Shown: piece by piece, positions 35,101 through 45,640 of the stretch
How positions within the stretch are numbered: position 1 is the first letter of the stretch
Layout: every line of letters starts with the position of its first letter
Assembly: GCA_964036045.1 (NCBI GenBank)
Contig: OZ038392.1
Location: 36,717,330-36,781,329, forward strand
Source of the DNA: Eutreptiella sp. 'Long Island Sound 2002'
Lineage: Eukaryota; Euglenozoa; Euglenophyceae; Eutreptiales; Eutreptiaceae
Reading direction: 5' to 3'
DNA length: 64,000 bases
Program-made: the position numbers and the translations under genes
The notes under the pieces: model-generated
Database searches by the model: none
What the model was told of the DNA's origin: nothing
What the model saw: only the letters and a program-made list of their open reading frames with translations

Positions 35101-38100
35101 CATGTCATGTGTCCTGGCACCCCAGCGGCTGCAGTCGGACTCATCGTGAAGTCAGTGGCACTCCTCATTGGTCACTTTTAGGGGTTCGGGTTTGGCATCT
35201 CAGCTGCACAGCCGGCGACGGAACCCCCCCCCCCCCCTGTATCGGCAACCGACGTCCGCCGATTTTGCCCACACATTCCGCCACTACGCCACTACATAGA
35301 GGGGGAGCACCTGACGCGGCTTGCGTGCGCAAGACGTGGCTATTTGGCTAATTTGGCGGAATCTACGGGAAAGGTGTTGTGGTGTGTTGTGTTGTGTTTT
35401 CGTGTGGTGTGTTGTGGTGTGGTGTGTTGTATCTTATTTCTCCCGTTTCGGTGGACCCCAAAACGGCAGGGGATACGTGCCCATTTCCTGGCTGTGTACG
35501 ATACAGCAGGGGTTATGCACATGTGGAATGTTTTGAGATGTAGAGTAGCAGAGGTGCCGAGAGGCATAGGGTTGTGCAGGTTGCGTCGGGGAGGTGTGGA
35601 GGCTTGACCCCGTGTTTGCGAGGCAGTGCGGTAGTGGTATCTCCATCTCGTTGCGTCCCATTTGTAGATCCGGCCTTTGTGGACCTGGAGGCAATGGAGG
35701 CATGTCAAGATCAATGTGCGGAGCTGTCGACCATTTTGAAGACGCTGGCCCTGGCCCATAGCTCTCTGATGCACCCTTTTGCCATGGTTTGCCCCCCCAA
35801 CCCCCCGTGTCGTGGAACGGGGATGCGCTTCTGCAGGTGGGGATCTTGCCGAACAGGTGCAGTGCAGTGCTCCCTTCCCCCTGTCAATGCCTGCCACCAA
35901 CCCCCATCCCGCGGCCTAAAGCTTTTGTCGGTGTTCCGGAGGTTCCGCCCACCGCATGTCTTCTGCGGCGTGTCGTTGTATTGGGGGTAGAGACGGGCTT
36001 CCCCTCGTGCCATTGTGGACCCCCTCCCCAGGCCAGGGATGCCACCCCATCAATTGTTGCGGCCAGCGTCGTGGCCAGCACCACAAAACCTGCGCGGTCA
36101 TCATCTGCAGAATGGAGGGGCACTGCCGTCCCCAAGAGATTGAGACGGCTTCACATGGATGACACCCAAAGCAATGGGGCGAGGGGAGGACGAGAACGGG
36201 ATGGAACATGGGGGGGGGGGGGCGACAGAGCCCAGACTCCAAGGCGACTGGGAAGGAGCTGCGACGTTGATGTGGATGCTTTGCTGTCATCACGCTGTGA
36301 TAAAGGGGCACGTGCTGATGCACATGAAGGGCGTGCACCAATACGGCCGGCCATAGACTTCATGGGTATGGCAACCGAGCTATGTTCACGCTTTCTTGTT
36401 GTGTACGTACGTGCCCGTGCACTGAGCATGCGCTTATCCGGGGAGGGGGAGAAATTGCAAATTGAGTGTGGTGCTTTTGCGGCACAAAATTTCGCCAAAT
36501 TTCGCCGCGTATTGTGCAGCATCATCCAACCGTGAGTAAACCGTAGGCGCTGCACGTCATACCGTTTTCTTTCACCTATGCAACAAATAATTGGTGTAGT
36601 AGTCCAGGCTAAAAAGTTGCAAACCTACTCTCCAAGCCCCATTGTACCACATGTCGGTGAGACACCAAGCAGGTATGGTTAGGCAGGCCATGCTTGTTGT
36701 CTGCATGCCCATCAAGGCTAAAAGAAGAGTCAACCTCAGCAGATCTTACTTGGAGATTTACCAAGAACCAGGCTGCCTTTGCCGAAACACCCATTTGCTT
36801 ACCCCAAACGGAAACAATTTCATGGCTGTTTGCAAGTACTTGCGGTGCGCCTCCATGAACTCTGGGTCAGCAACTGGTAAGTGGAGGGTACTGCACAGAG
36901 GGATGTCATGTGGCGTGGTGGAGAGGTGGGTAGGGTTCAGATTTCTCAATTGCTTAGAATAGAATAGAAAGTCCGTTGGTCTGGACTGTTTGCCCTAACC
37001 TTTTCAAGATGATCAGCAGTCTGCTTTGCAGCGGCCCCAGCAAAGCTTTGGACAGAGCAGGCTTGTGGCAGATGTTGCACCACATTGCTTTGCCATGAAC
37101 GAGCAAACCAGGATGGAACTGCCGTACACACTCTTCAGGTGTAATCTTTGCTCCCTGGTTCAATTTGGTTTTTTTTGTGGTCGGGCATTTGCTGCGTCAT
37201 CATCAGAGGCAGCGCCAACCTCATTGAGTGCATCTTCCTCTGCAGGAATTTTCACTCATAAAAAAAAGGCCCACAATGCGACAATGGTCACCGTAGGGTT
37301 CACTACAAGAGGCGCAAAATTCTCCAAAAAATTTTAAAACTTTACAAAATTTCCAAATCGCCAAAACTGCAAAATTTTCGTGAATTTCGCAATTTGTGAT
37401 ACCCCCCTCTCCCTGATTTATGGTGCATTCACAGGTGGTGGTCCGCAGAGTTGTCCGGTTTTGGCAGGTGCACCGAGCAATCCAGACTGAGGTGTGCCTC
37501 TGTTTCTCCTGTGGCAGGTCACAGTGTGTCCCAGTGTCGTTGATGAAGGATTTTCACACAGGCTATTAGGCAGCGCCGGTAGTGTAGGCGTAACCTGGTA
37601 GCCTCCCAAGCTTCTGCCCGGGTGCGGGTGGGACTCCCGGTCGTTGCACCACTTGGGATTGCGACATTATTGTTGGTCACTGCCACCGCGGTCCACATTG
37701 CTTGGACGGTCATTGCCCCCGGAACAATGGGGTTTTTGGGAAATCATTCACTTTGTGGGAAACCTGCGCGCGCGCGCGTGTGTAAAGCATATTTGGGGGA
37801 GGGAAACCATATCAGGGAGGGCACGTGCCTCTCAGGGCCCAGCGTGCTCTTGGGATGGGATGGGATTATCTGCACACGGCTTTGCTTTTGTGAGAAAAAG
37901 GAAGTAAAAAGAGAAACAATAGCAGTGGTCTGAAGAAGGGCTGGTAGCCAGGCAGGTGCACGACACTTTGGGGGAAATGCAGGTCCGGGATGTGGGAACA
38001 AGTCAACGTGGTAGGACAGTCCAGGACGTGCATTTGGGCGTGCATTAGGACATGCCAAAATACGCCCAACGAAAGTCACGAAGGTGGCGTGATCAGGCTA

Positions 38101-41100
38101 ACCCTTGGCGCACGCACGAAGGTCCAATGGTGTTCAAGCGTTCTTTCTAATGCAAAGTCAGAACAAAAACAGGGGGGAACAGTTCGGTACATTTTCTTTT
38201 TTGTTGTTGTCATGGTGTTCTCAGGTCCTTTTGGCGTGTTTGGGTCGGGAACTCGTTTCATTTTGAAAAAGAGACCATTGCTTGGTCGCCAGCACTGGTC
38301 GTCTACAGATTCCAAAATTTGCCCGCTCCCTGGCACACAAGCACACGAATCGGCATCCTCCTCTCCTCCGGCTCTTGCTGCTCAAACTTGTAGGGCAGCC
38401 ACCCATGTTGGCTGTTGGCTGTGCTGAAGCTTGCAGCATCGGTGTGGCGAACTTGTGGGCCGCTTGTCATCACGTGCGTGTGTGAGTGTGTTGCTTGCCA
38501 CATTCGTATCGCAGCCTATCCAGACTGATTGTGATTCTGTCGACGGCCTGTCCTATTTGCTGCATATGCTGCACGCGTTTATTGATGGTGTCGATTCAGG
38601 TCCCCATGCTTCCAAGTTTAGTGGTGAGGTGATGACAGCTTTTCCCCCTTGATCGAGGGGTATGAGCCCTGAGGAAGTACAGCACGGGCGGTTGGTGGGT
38701 GACCGGTGATAATTGAACGGCAGCTGGCGGCGGTGGGGCGACACATAGGCAGCGGATGGCGGTTGACGAATGAGCAACGAATCCTTCAGCTCATTGATGG
38801 AATCGGATGCTCACTGCTGACGGTTTCGTGGGCAGTGTGGGACTGAAATCGCGGTTTTCTTGATTTGTAAAGGAAGCCCCTGAAGCTCCTAAAAGGCCCA
38901 GCATCGGCCCTTCATTGTCTGGTGTGGGGCTTGCATTCGGGACGGGAGCGGAGCCTCTTTCTTGCTGCCCGTTGCGACGCAGTGGAAGCTTCAAGCAGCA
39001 GTGAGTGCTGTCAGGTAGTGGTCTAATCGCCGTCTTGTCCTCGTCCCCGCTGCACCACAAAAGCGAACCGAAACGCGACGTTCACGGGCAAATTATTCTG
39101 CTCAAGGGGAAAGAAGGAGTGCAGCGTGCCACAATGATCACAGGTCCGAGGCAACCGAATCACAAACTGATGATTTGGGCAAACAAACGTGTGAGTTATA
39201 ACTGCCGTAAAATTGGGACGAAGAAAATTTGACCCGAAAGCCACCTTCTTTCTTCGAGTGAATTGAACCCAAGGTGCAACGGCCTTTCAAGTAATAGTGC
39301 ACCTGAAGACAGGAAACTGTTTGTTTGCATTGCGATCGTAACCATGGGAGGGAAAGGGGGCAGTGGCTCAATTTACCGGAACATGAAGCTGCCGCAATGC
39401 AATCTGAAGTTTTTTTTGGGGGGGGGGGCAAACAGTCAAAGAATTATGGTGCCAGTTCCCATGGAAATGATAGCTATCTGAGTCCCACCATTGTGCAAAT
39501 TCCTATGTTCTGCCTTTTCTGGCTGGGATCCACCGTCCTGGTCACAATCAGGGGGTTCAGTCAATCAAGCCACTTCCGAGGGAGGGTGTAGGGGTTGGCG
39601 TACAAAAACCCATTTTTGCACCAAAAACCGGTTTGCGGAAAATTCTTTTTGAGCTTTTGGGTTGGGTTTTTTTTGGTAGATGGGGTAAGCATAAGAGGGG
39701 GCGGCGTTCAATCACCTGGCTTGGGGTGGCTTTTTCTCTCAAAAGGGGTTCTATCATCCCCCGGAATTGGTCATAAAACCACCCCGTGGGTCGTTTAGGC
39801 GGGGGGGGGGGGGGGTTATGACCCTTTTTGGAGGTGGGCAGGGGAAGTTGTGCATCACCAGGTGGGCGGCGGCGGCGGCGGCGGCGGTGGTGGTGGTGGT
39901 GGTGGTGGTGGTGGGCGGGGGTTTACCAGTGTTGTTCCCCTGGGGGGGGGGGGTTGTCACGTTGGTGACCACATCAGTAAAATGGGTCAGGGGGCAAACC
40001 TTCAATGGATGAAGGCCCCCTCCGCGCCGCAGAACATGTCTGTGTTGTGGGCTGTTCTGTCGTTTGCATTTGCAGGGCCCATGCCCGCATTCGTGGAGGT
40101 GTTTGTGCGTGAGGTTGCAGAGCCGTGTATCCAGACCATGGCTTGTGGCCCGGGGCCATTGCCAGTCCAGTTCCAAAGCAGTCCCAACGGGGCTCTTGTG
40201 GTGATCCCTGCCGCAAACCGCATACAACGAGCACCGCAGAGCGCCGCGCAGTACACACACCAGCTTGTCAGCACCATCTGCTGTTTGGGAGGAGGACAAG
40301 AGACATAAGGCGCTTTCAATGACTTGGTGTGAGGGCAGTTGCATCGCTGATGGTGGGCAGAGGCGTGCAAGTGGTGCAGTTGTTTTCTTGTAATCGCATT
40401 TGATTAATCTTTTGCTTGATGCTGTGCAGTGTATTGTCCAGCATCCTGTCTGTTGAGTTTTGCGGTGTCTGTTGTGGGTTGTGTTGTGTTGTGTTTTCTG
40501 AGTTCGGTGCGTGCGTTGCCTATAGTGTGTTGTGCTGTGTTGTGTCGCGTCGCGTCGCGTCGCCCCGAGTTGAGTTCTGCATTCTTGGCTGTGATGCATT
40601 CTGTGCCGTGTAGTCTGGCGTTGTGTGTTATGTTCTGTGCTTAGCACGGGTATCCAGCCCCCCCCCCCCCCCGCCCCCACCCCAAGAGGCGCCCTCCTGG
40701 CCATGATAGTGCCATTTGGCCAAGACCTTTGGGCCACCTTTTCCCCCAGACAGGGACCCCCAGACGGCAGGCTGAGATGGCAGGGGTTATGTAGCCATTT
40801 TGATTCCTCCCCCTACACTGTTGCCTTATGGGGGATTACAAAACACACATGTTGCCCCCGGCGGCGGCATTGGGTCACAAGGCAGAGCTGTAGAGTGACC
40901 CCCCCCTACGGGCCCTCGGTAGTGCAGGTAGGTGCCTGGAATCCAGTAGGGCGGTGTGGCCTGTGCAAGGACCCAACTGATTGTAGTTCTCATGGGGCGG
41001 TGTGGTCCGTTTTACCAAGTAGGCTTTGCAGGTATGAGTTCATCGAGTCATTTCTTGCGAGTTGGCTGGTTGAAGCTCTTGGGGCAGTGTGGCCCGCGTG

Positions 41101-41725
41101 TCATTGCTCTGGTGATACAGTGAATCCCTCTGGTCACACACTGAGTTTCCTTCTGTCATGCACTGGATTGCTCTAGTCACATAGTTTTCTGGTCATGCAA
41201 TGAATTGTTGTGATCACACAGTGCATTTGCTGTGGTATGCAGTGAATCGCTCTGGCCACACAGTGGTGCAGCAAATTTGCTCTTGTCGTGCTGTGCGTTG
41301 CTCTGATCCCACAGTGAATGCTCTGGTCATGCAGCTCTTTGCTCTGGTCACACAATGAGTTTTCTAGTCATGCAGTGAGTTGCTCTGGTCATACTGTGAG
41401 TTGCTCTGGTCATGCAGTGACTCGTTCTGGTAACACAATGAGTTTGTGAGTTGCTCTGGTCATGCAGTGACTCGCTCTGGTAACACGATGAGTTTGCTCT
41501 AGTCATGCAGTGAGTTGCTCTGGTCACACAGTGAGTTGCTCTGGTCACACAGTGGACACATTGTCTGGGCCGGTGCAGGCTGGATTGTAGTGGCAGACTC
41601 GCATTCCTGAGCAAAAGCTTTGGCAGAACCGTGATCACATCAGCTTTATCTGTGTCCACGAGTTTGTGCAGCGTCTCAGGGCAGGGGTCCTCGCTGATAA
41701 GAGGGAGCATGAACAACACCCCTGA
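28956..41725 (+). CDS. Unrecognised multi-exon gene (10 candidate exons, 5' end not found)
   Basis: Candidate exons: 28956-29105, 29536-29568, 30847-31147, 34475-34632, 35302-35373, 35668-35786, 36032-36531, 38515-38623, 40076-about 40308, 41591-41725. Phases match for 1-2, 2-3, 3-4, 4-5, 7 after 6, and 9 after 8. The 5-6 and 7-8 joins need an alternative acceptor or a missing exon. Most acceptors are followed by G. The product looks mostly helical, with Cys/His/Leu-rich segments in exon 3, a basic then acidic serine-rich stretch in exon 4 and a charged linker in exon 7. I cannot name the family. The introns hold LINE, hAT and MITE debris. The strand is chosen because successive exons agree; the whole chain is inference, and it may be two genes. 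Confidence 0.4.
29536..29568 (+). CDS. Unknown gene, candidate micro-exon 2
   Basis: A 33-base segment between acceptor GATCCCAG and donor GTATCC encodes EYRPNGASVKQ. It joins both neighbours in phase 0. The frame stays open downstream (KQVSQGLTLTT...), so a longer exon ending at 29662 is an alternative, but that end leaves a phase mismatch with the next exon. Confidence 0.4.
29880..30030. repeat. GTGGT-rich and (ATGGC)n pentanucleotide repeat
   Basis: Degenerate GTGGT/GTGTG units run into seven near-perfect ATGGC copies at 29969-30005. It lies in an intron of the plus-strand gene model. Confidence 0.9.
30847..31147 (+). CDS. Unknown gene, candidate exon 3 (helical, 100 residues)
   Basis: A pyrimidine tract and CGGCAG precede GTCAGC; the frame encodes VSAVLALWQLKQIAQC, then FHVCAAQLFRHLPHVLTD and a Leu-rich helix ending LLQTVNQ. 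Donor GTATTG leaves one base (phase 1). This is the strongest exon of the chain: regularly amphipathic, no simple sequence, clean signals. Confidence 0.55.
31512..31647. mobile_element. Poly-G...poly-C MITE, copy 2
   Basis: The same organisation and sequence as 27196-27321, same orientation, with a longer G tract. Flanking sequences differ, so the repeat unit runs from G tract to C tract. Confidence 0.8.
32039..34252 (+). CDS. LINE-type retrotransposon ORF2 C-terminal region, open for 737 codons (5' truncated)
   Basis: The frame is uninterrupted from a (CA)n tract to the stop. Homology to the relic at 16.9-19.1 kb begins just after the microsatellite, near CKGHRNAP, so the true 5' part (endonuclease and reverse transcriptase core) is missing. 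Seen: a post-RT region with WLAHLCRTRG and SGPFGRAI; a zinc-binding motif CPFCGNAPEDEEHILWHC at about residues 198-215, typical of LINE ORF2 tails; a conserved FLELALDFEEF block; and a C-terminal Cys/His cluster with CPRC and RHCCDRGHH followed by a Pro/Lys-rich end. It lies within an intron of the unknown plus-strand gene, same orientation. The open frame suggests a young insertion. Upstream of about 32130 the frame is microsatellite and not real protein. Confidence 0.65.
32089..32119. repeat. (CA)n at the 5' junction of the truncated LINE
   Basis: About fifteen CA units immediately precede the first LINE-homologous codons, so the truncation point coincides with a microsatellite. Confidence 0.9.
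34475..34632 (+). CDS. Unknown gene, candidate exon 4 (basic then acidic, possible nuclear signal)
   Basis: Two bases (GA) complete a glycine codon with the single base left by exon 3, then AQLSIVHKVKSRG, a Lys/Arg/Gln-rich stretch (KKTRGRGVKRRT) and SDSSADEEVQ before a consensus GTAAGT donor. The pattern suggests a nuclear localisation signal beside a casein-kinase-like acidic cluster. Another frame of the same bases is also open and basic, so the frame is not certain. Confidence 0.4.
35302..35373 (+). CDS. Unknown gene, candidate exon 5
   Basis: 24 codons, GEHLTRLACARRGYLANLAE followed by STGK, between an AGAG acceptor and donor GTGTTG. Phase 0 at both ends, consistent with exon 4. It is followed directly by a GTGTT-rich simple sequence. 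Confidence 0.35.
35668..35786 (+). CDS. Unknown gene, candidate exon 6
   Basis: A pyrimidine-rich acceptor ending TTTGTAG precedes a frame reading PAFVDLEAMEACQDQCAELS and then a helical stretch to HPFAM, with donor GTTTGC. Using this acceptor needs phase 1, whereas exon 5 ends in phase 0; in-frame acceptors at 35691 or 35700 would resolve the clash. Confidence 0.35.
36032..36531 (+). CDS. Unknown gene, candidate exon 7 (charged linker plus helical end)
   Basis: Acceptor CCCTCCCCAG, then 166 open codons beginning ARDATPSIVAASVVAS, a basic KRLRRLHMDD segment, a glycine run encoded by a G tract, and a helical end (IDFMGMATELCSRFLVVYV ... NFAKFRRVLCSIIQ). The donor is a consensus GTGAGT, phase 2. 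It is the longest plus-strand frame of the locus. Confidence 0.45.
36580..37310 (-). pseudogene. hAT-like transposon N-terminal region (BED/CGGBP1-like finger), broken
   Basis: Minus-strand frames read an acidic lead (EEDALNEVGAASDDDAAN), then KITPEECVRQFHPG and AMWCNICHKPA, and in a shifted frame AAAKQTADHLEKVRA, giving the C-x2-C...H order of BED-type fingers. Further on, HDIPLCSTLHLPVADPEFME resembles the region after the finger in hAT transposases. Two or more frame changes are needed. No catalytic domain was found. The insertion lies between candidate exons 7 and 8 of the plus-strand gene. Confidence 0.4.
38515..38623 (+). CDS. Unknown gene, candidate exon 8
   Basis: Acceptor GTATCGCAG, 36 codons including DCDSVDGLSYLLHMLHAFID, then donor GTGAGG in phase 1. 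It joins exon 9 exactly. Joining exon 7 needs an upstream acceptor near 38486 or a missing exon. Confidence 0.45.
39866..39914. repeat. GGC then GGT trinucleotide repeat
   Basis: About seven GGC units pass into nine GGT units, between two G tracts. The glycine/valine ORFs across it are artefacts. Confidence 0.9.
40076..40308 (+). CDS. Unknown gene, candidate exon 9
   Basis: The acceptor tract TTCTGTCGTTTGCATTTGCAG is followed by GG, which completes the codon begun by exon 8, then PMPAFVEVFVREVAEPCIQT and on to AAQYTHQLVSTICCL. The frame ends at TAA at 40306-40308, so this could be the last exon; an in-frame GT at 40267 would instead lead to the 41591 exon. Confidence 0.42.
41165..41570. repeat. 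~21-22-bp tandem repeat (GTTGCTCTGGTCAYRCAGTGA)
   Basis: About eighteen degenerate copies of a unit containing TTGCTCTGGTCACACAGTGA run without spacer up to the putative terminal exon at 41591. The array alternates CACA and CATG variants. Confidence 0.85.
41591..41725 (+). CDS. Unknown gene, possible terminal exon
   Basis: After GATTGTAG the frame reads WQTRIPEQKLWQNRDHISFI through CVHEFVQRLRAGVL to a stop, 44 residues. The opposite strand is also open here for about 60 codons, so strand assignment rests on its agreement with the upstream plus-strand exons. Confidence 0.33.
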   Translation, partial: WQTRIPEQKLWQNRDHISFICVHEFVQRLRAGVLADKREHEQHP

Positions 41726-43820
41726 CCGGCTGCCCCGACGCGCGGACATACCAACCAACCAACCAACCTCTTACAGGCCCTCTGGGCCCCAAGATAGTGT
41801 GGACCAGCCACGCATAGACCGGCTGAGCCAGGATTTCTATGTCGACTCAGCTGAGCGGTGCTGCACTGCACAGTGCTGTGCTGTGCTGTGTGTTGTTCGT
41901 TGTGTGTTGTGCATTGTGTGTTATGGTGTACAGTGTGTTCTGCGTGTTGTGCATTGTGTGCTGTGTAGTAGAGTACAGAAACAGTTTGAAGAATTGACGG
42001 CCACCTGCTGTTGTTATTTCCCTGTGTATACATCTTAGTCATCATAGAAACACAGACCTCTTCCAGTTTATGACGCATCACTGAGGATTTTTTCTGCGCT
42101 GTTGCTGCATGCTTGATTGGCCTTTTATGGGCTTTATATTTTTCTCAAGTCAAACCACATTTTGACACAATATCAAAAAAAAACCGATTTGATTTTTGGT
42201 TCACCCACGGAGTCTAACAGTTGCTCTGCCATTTTCTGCAGGGGCTTGATCAAATCTGCCATGTTTGGTCAGACAGTGGGTTCGGCAGCATTGGGATCCC
42301 TATGGCACCTGGCACCCTCCCAAAGTGGTGCAACTACAAATTGTATTGCAACACACCCATGGAAGGATGCAAAAGGATAAATTTTGCAGGCTTCAGCCCT
42401 GCCTCGAGCTGGGTAGTGTCTGTTTGAAAGCCATACACTCACATTTCATGTTGAGCTTTTTTTCAGTGGAAAACAAACAGGCTTTGACAGGCCCTGGGTA
42501 GAGGCTGCCAAGCAAACCGGTTCAGAACGTGAGGTCACCCATTGCACTGTCAGCGGTGAAGGTTGTTGTAAGGCAGCAATAGATTAGATGAAACGTCAAG
42601 TGCACTGTTTGCATGGTGGATGATGATGGAACCAAGATATGACAGCGATGTTTACCAACGTTGTGATCCATATGATGGCTGATTGTAACCTAAGTTTGTG
42701 AAGCTGCCAAAAGATGTCTCGAGCACAATGTATTAGTGAGTACTTTTTTTTTTCTGAAGTGATGTAAGGTGATTGAAGGGAGGGGAACCAATGAATAGAG
42801 AGGTGAGGACACCTCGAGAGCATAGTGCCTCAAACGGGGACCTATAGTTTTGTCCAACCAAGGGTCATGGAAAGTCATGTCATGGTGGTGTTTTCAATGC
42901 TCATACCAAAGAGCATGTCGAATTGCTGTTAAATATACTTTTCACCAAGTATGAAGCCTCAAACCTATGGCAAAGTGCAAAAAAAGTACCAATTTTGGTG
43001 TACAAAACAAATTTCAAATCCAAGCAAGAACCACCAAAGCCATGTTCGAAAGCATCATGAAAATTTCATTCTCTGGGTGTCTATTTTTTACAATGTCAAC
43101 ATTTTATGATGGCATCGCTGATCCCAGCACTCCGTGTGGTTGAACAGAACAGACAGGCTGTAAGTGCAACCTTAGATTGATTTTTCAGTAGCCAGCCAGC
43201 CGACTGTATCTGCCGAATCACCAACAAACACTAGCACGGCATGTCGCAGCCGGAGATCGAGGCCCAACACCACCCAAGACACTATTATGGATAGTGAGTT
43301 TACTTCAATACCTAAGAGTTCGGTAGATTGGTGATTGTATGTCTCGCCGCCATCTATATGTGCCTGTCATTGGAAGTCCAGTGAACCCCTAGGGTTCTGT
43401 CCAAAGGAGGGGCCGTGCGCAAGCACAGGGTCACACCCTCCCGGCGTGGGACGTTCCTCACGCTGCCGGCGACGAGCCCTCCCGATGTTGCCTCGGGACG
43501 CTTTGTTGGTGGCCACCAGTCAGGTCTAGCGGGATGTAAGCCGCCTCTCCACTTCAAGCACTGAGCCTCTTCGTGTACCGCCACTGGGACACATGTAGCA
43601 CCTCTCCACAACCGAGTGCACCTACCTACCTACCTCCTTCTGACCTCATATGGGTCTTCAAAATATTTTTGATACCTAACGAATGCACAATTAATTGGAT
43701 GTGATCCTTCAGTGGCTTCAGCTCAGAATCTCTGTGGGTGCGGCCAGAGCACTCGTTAGGGCAATACATTCCGTGCCGAGCGGGTACTGGATAGGCGGTA
43801 GGGCCACATATCCCCGTAGA
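41726..43820. other. No gene identified, AT-richer
   Basis: After a TGTGCTG-type simple stretch (41870-41965) the base composition becomes AT-richer and ORFs are short. Nothing protein-like stands out. Confidence 0.45.
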
Positions 43821-43821
43821 T

Positions 43822-44611
43822 TTTAATCAGGAGTCCACTTTCGGTACTCCTTTTGCGTGGACTTAGAGGCTGGCCTGCTTAGCTGCCGTAGCCGTGACGA
43901 TGCTTTCCTCAAAAGCTGCAGCCAGTTGGCTTGAGCATCTAGGTCCGGCAGGGTAGAATGTACAAAGGAAGGTACTGGGACAGCCTCTCGGGTCTTTTCC
44001 TTGGGGAAGGGGGTCGCATTCCAAACCCGGAGGAACACATTTCTGACCTAATTTCCTTCCCACTCTCGGTAGTCCCGGTCGCAGATCTCGTCCCGAATTA
44101 AAGAAGGGAATTCAATTAAAAAATTAAATTCAACATCCTCCTTGCGCCGAAGGCGCTCCTCCACTATCCAACACCCTTATTGAAGTTCTGAGTGTCTCCT
44201 TGGGCCTATCTTGGCTCCAATGGAGCCCACTCTGTAGGGCGTAGTGGCACCACCAACTCACCCGGTCCACTCATCTCGAAGTCCATTAAATCCACTTCAA
44301 ATTGCTCCATTGGGGCGGCGGTGTAAGGGGGTAGTGACTCCATCAAGCTCACAAAGAGCTCCGCCGTCAACTGGGGCTGGTTGATTCCAACCATCGGGCG
44401 GGACATTCCGATTGGGATCTTGAAAATGGTGACCTCCTTGGCATGCATTTGTTGCTCTCCTTGGGCACTGTGGACTGCAGCACGGGAATCTTCGTAGCGC
44501 TTCGGTTGCACAGCAATGAGGGAGCGAGATTGTGACTTCTGGCGTTCCTACAGCTTCCATTTGTGTACCTTGAGGGCCCAACAGAGGTGTGGGTCTACGT
44601 AAACAACATTT
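43822..44611 (-). pseudogene. Protein-like minus-strand ORFs of unknown origin
   Basis: Two frames look coding: 44511-44206 (KEVTIFKIPIGMSRPMVGIN, then ELFVSLMESLPPYTA and MEQFEVDLMDFEM to a stop), extended upstream through a TAG by NVVYVDPHLCWALKVHKWKL; and 44038-43823 (RVWNATPFPKEKTREAVPVP, SRLRQLSRPASKSTQKEYRK). Between them lies a GCGCCGAAGGCGC palindrome at 44144-44156. They could be parts of one decayed mobile or viral-like element. I do not recognise either. Confidence 0.3.
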
Positions 44612-45280
44612 AGGTTGCCTCTGCTACCATGCAAGTGCTGTCCCGGGTGAATGAAGGGGCCGGAGGGCTTAGGGCCGGCTAGACCCGGTGTGCAGCCTTG
44701 CGGAGATGCGACTCGCATGGTGTTTCCGATGACCGGGGATAGGAGGTGAGGGCGGCGCGAAGACTAGACAAGTCCATGCTCGTATGACCCGAAGAAAAAT
44801 CCCGGTCTGCATAGAAAATTAGTGCGGATGAAACTAAATACATTGGAGTGTCTGAATCCATTTGAATAGATATGTAGATCCAATTATGAAAAAATCATTA
44901 GCCCATTTGGGTTGCGCACGCGCATCAACGGCAAATAGCGATTCCTGATAAATGATCCGATCGCGCTAGATTTGCAATGAATGGACATTGGACCTGAATC
45001 AGGCACATTAGAAATATATGGGGCAGTCCCTACGAGCGGTCCGGGGGTCGGCGTTAGCGCCAATGTCTGTAAAATGGCGAAAATGTAGCCAATTGGGGGT
45101 AGGTCTGTGAAGCTCGGAGCACATGGGGGTTAGCCGCACTTACAGTCAACTACATTGTTCAGTTATCACGAATTACGCCGCTTTTCTCGCCTCAGTGATA
45201 CTCGGCAACATGTTTCTTTCCCCGTGGCCCCACTGCTTCTTTGAGACACAACCTTCTTCCAAACACCATACATATACTCA

Positions 45281-45640
45281 ATGTTACTTTGCTTTTCCAC
45301 GCACACCCTCCTTGAACTCACTCTGAAAAACGACATATCCGTAGCGGACCAACAACAAGTCAACGACCTAGGTTGGCACGGCATTCTGCGTGCACTTCAA
45401 CAACATCGCAAAGCCAACGTTTGCTACATTGACACAGGAGACGACCCGAAATGAGTCACCTCATCAGCAGCATCAACATCAACACCAGCAACATCACCAA
45501 TAGCTATCTTCGGGACATCATCCACAAAGGGTTCCTACCTTGCCGAAATATTTGCCATAATGCTTATACCAATATTTGACCTCATTCCTCAACTCCACCA
45601 CAAATTGTATTCGCTAGCGATTTTCTCTTTGTTCGCATGA
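45281..45640 (+). pseudogene. Possible RNase H fragment of a retroelement
   Basis: The frame opens at MLLCFSTHTLLELTLKNDIS, runs through LGWHGILRALQQHRKANVCY to IDTGDDPK, meets TGA at 45452, and stays open beyond it with FGTSSTKGSYLAEIFAI. The order YxD-x-G ... S-x-x-AE-x-x-AI resembles the first two blocks of RNase H domains. The motif match is partial, so the assignment is tentative. A 42-codon ORF starts in the overlapping ATGA at the stop. Confidence 0.3.

Noticed and set aside
35950-36110. Alternative frame with CHPINCC and GQHHKTC resembling the LINE Cys/His tail
   Set aside because: Similarity to RHCCDRGHHKVC is short, no neighbouring LINE sequence was found, and it overlaps the better-supported exon at 36032-36531.
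41348-41758. Minus-strand ORF over the putative terminal exon
   Set aside because: Most of its length is the 22-bp tandem repeat; the remaining 60 codons overlap a plus-strand frame that fits the upstream exons better.
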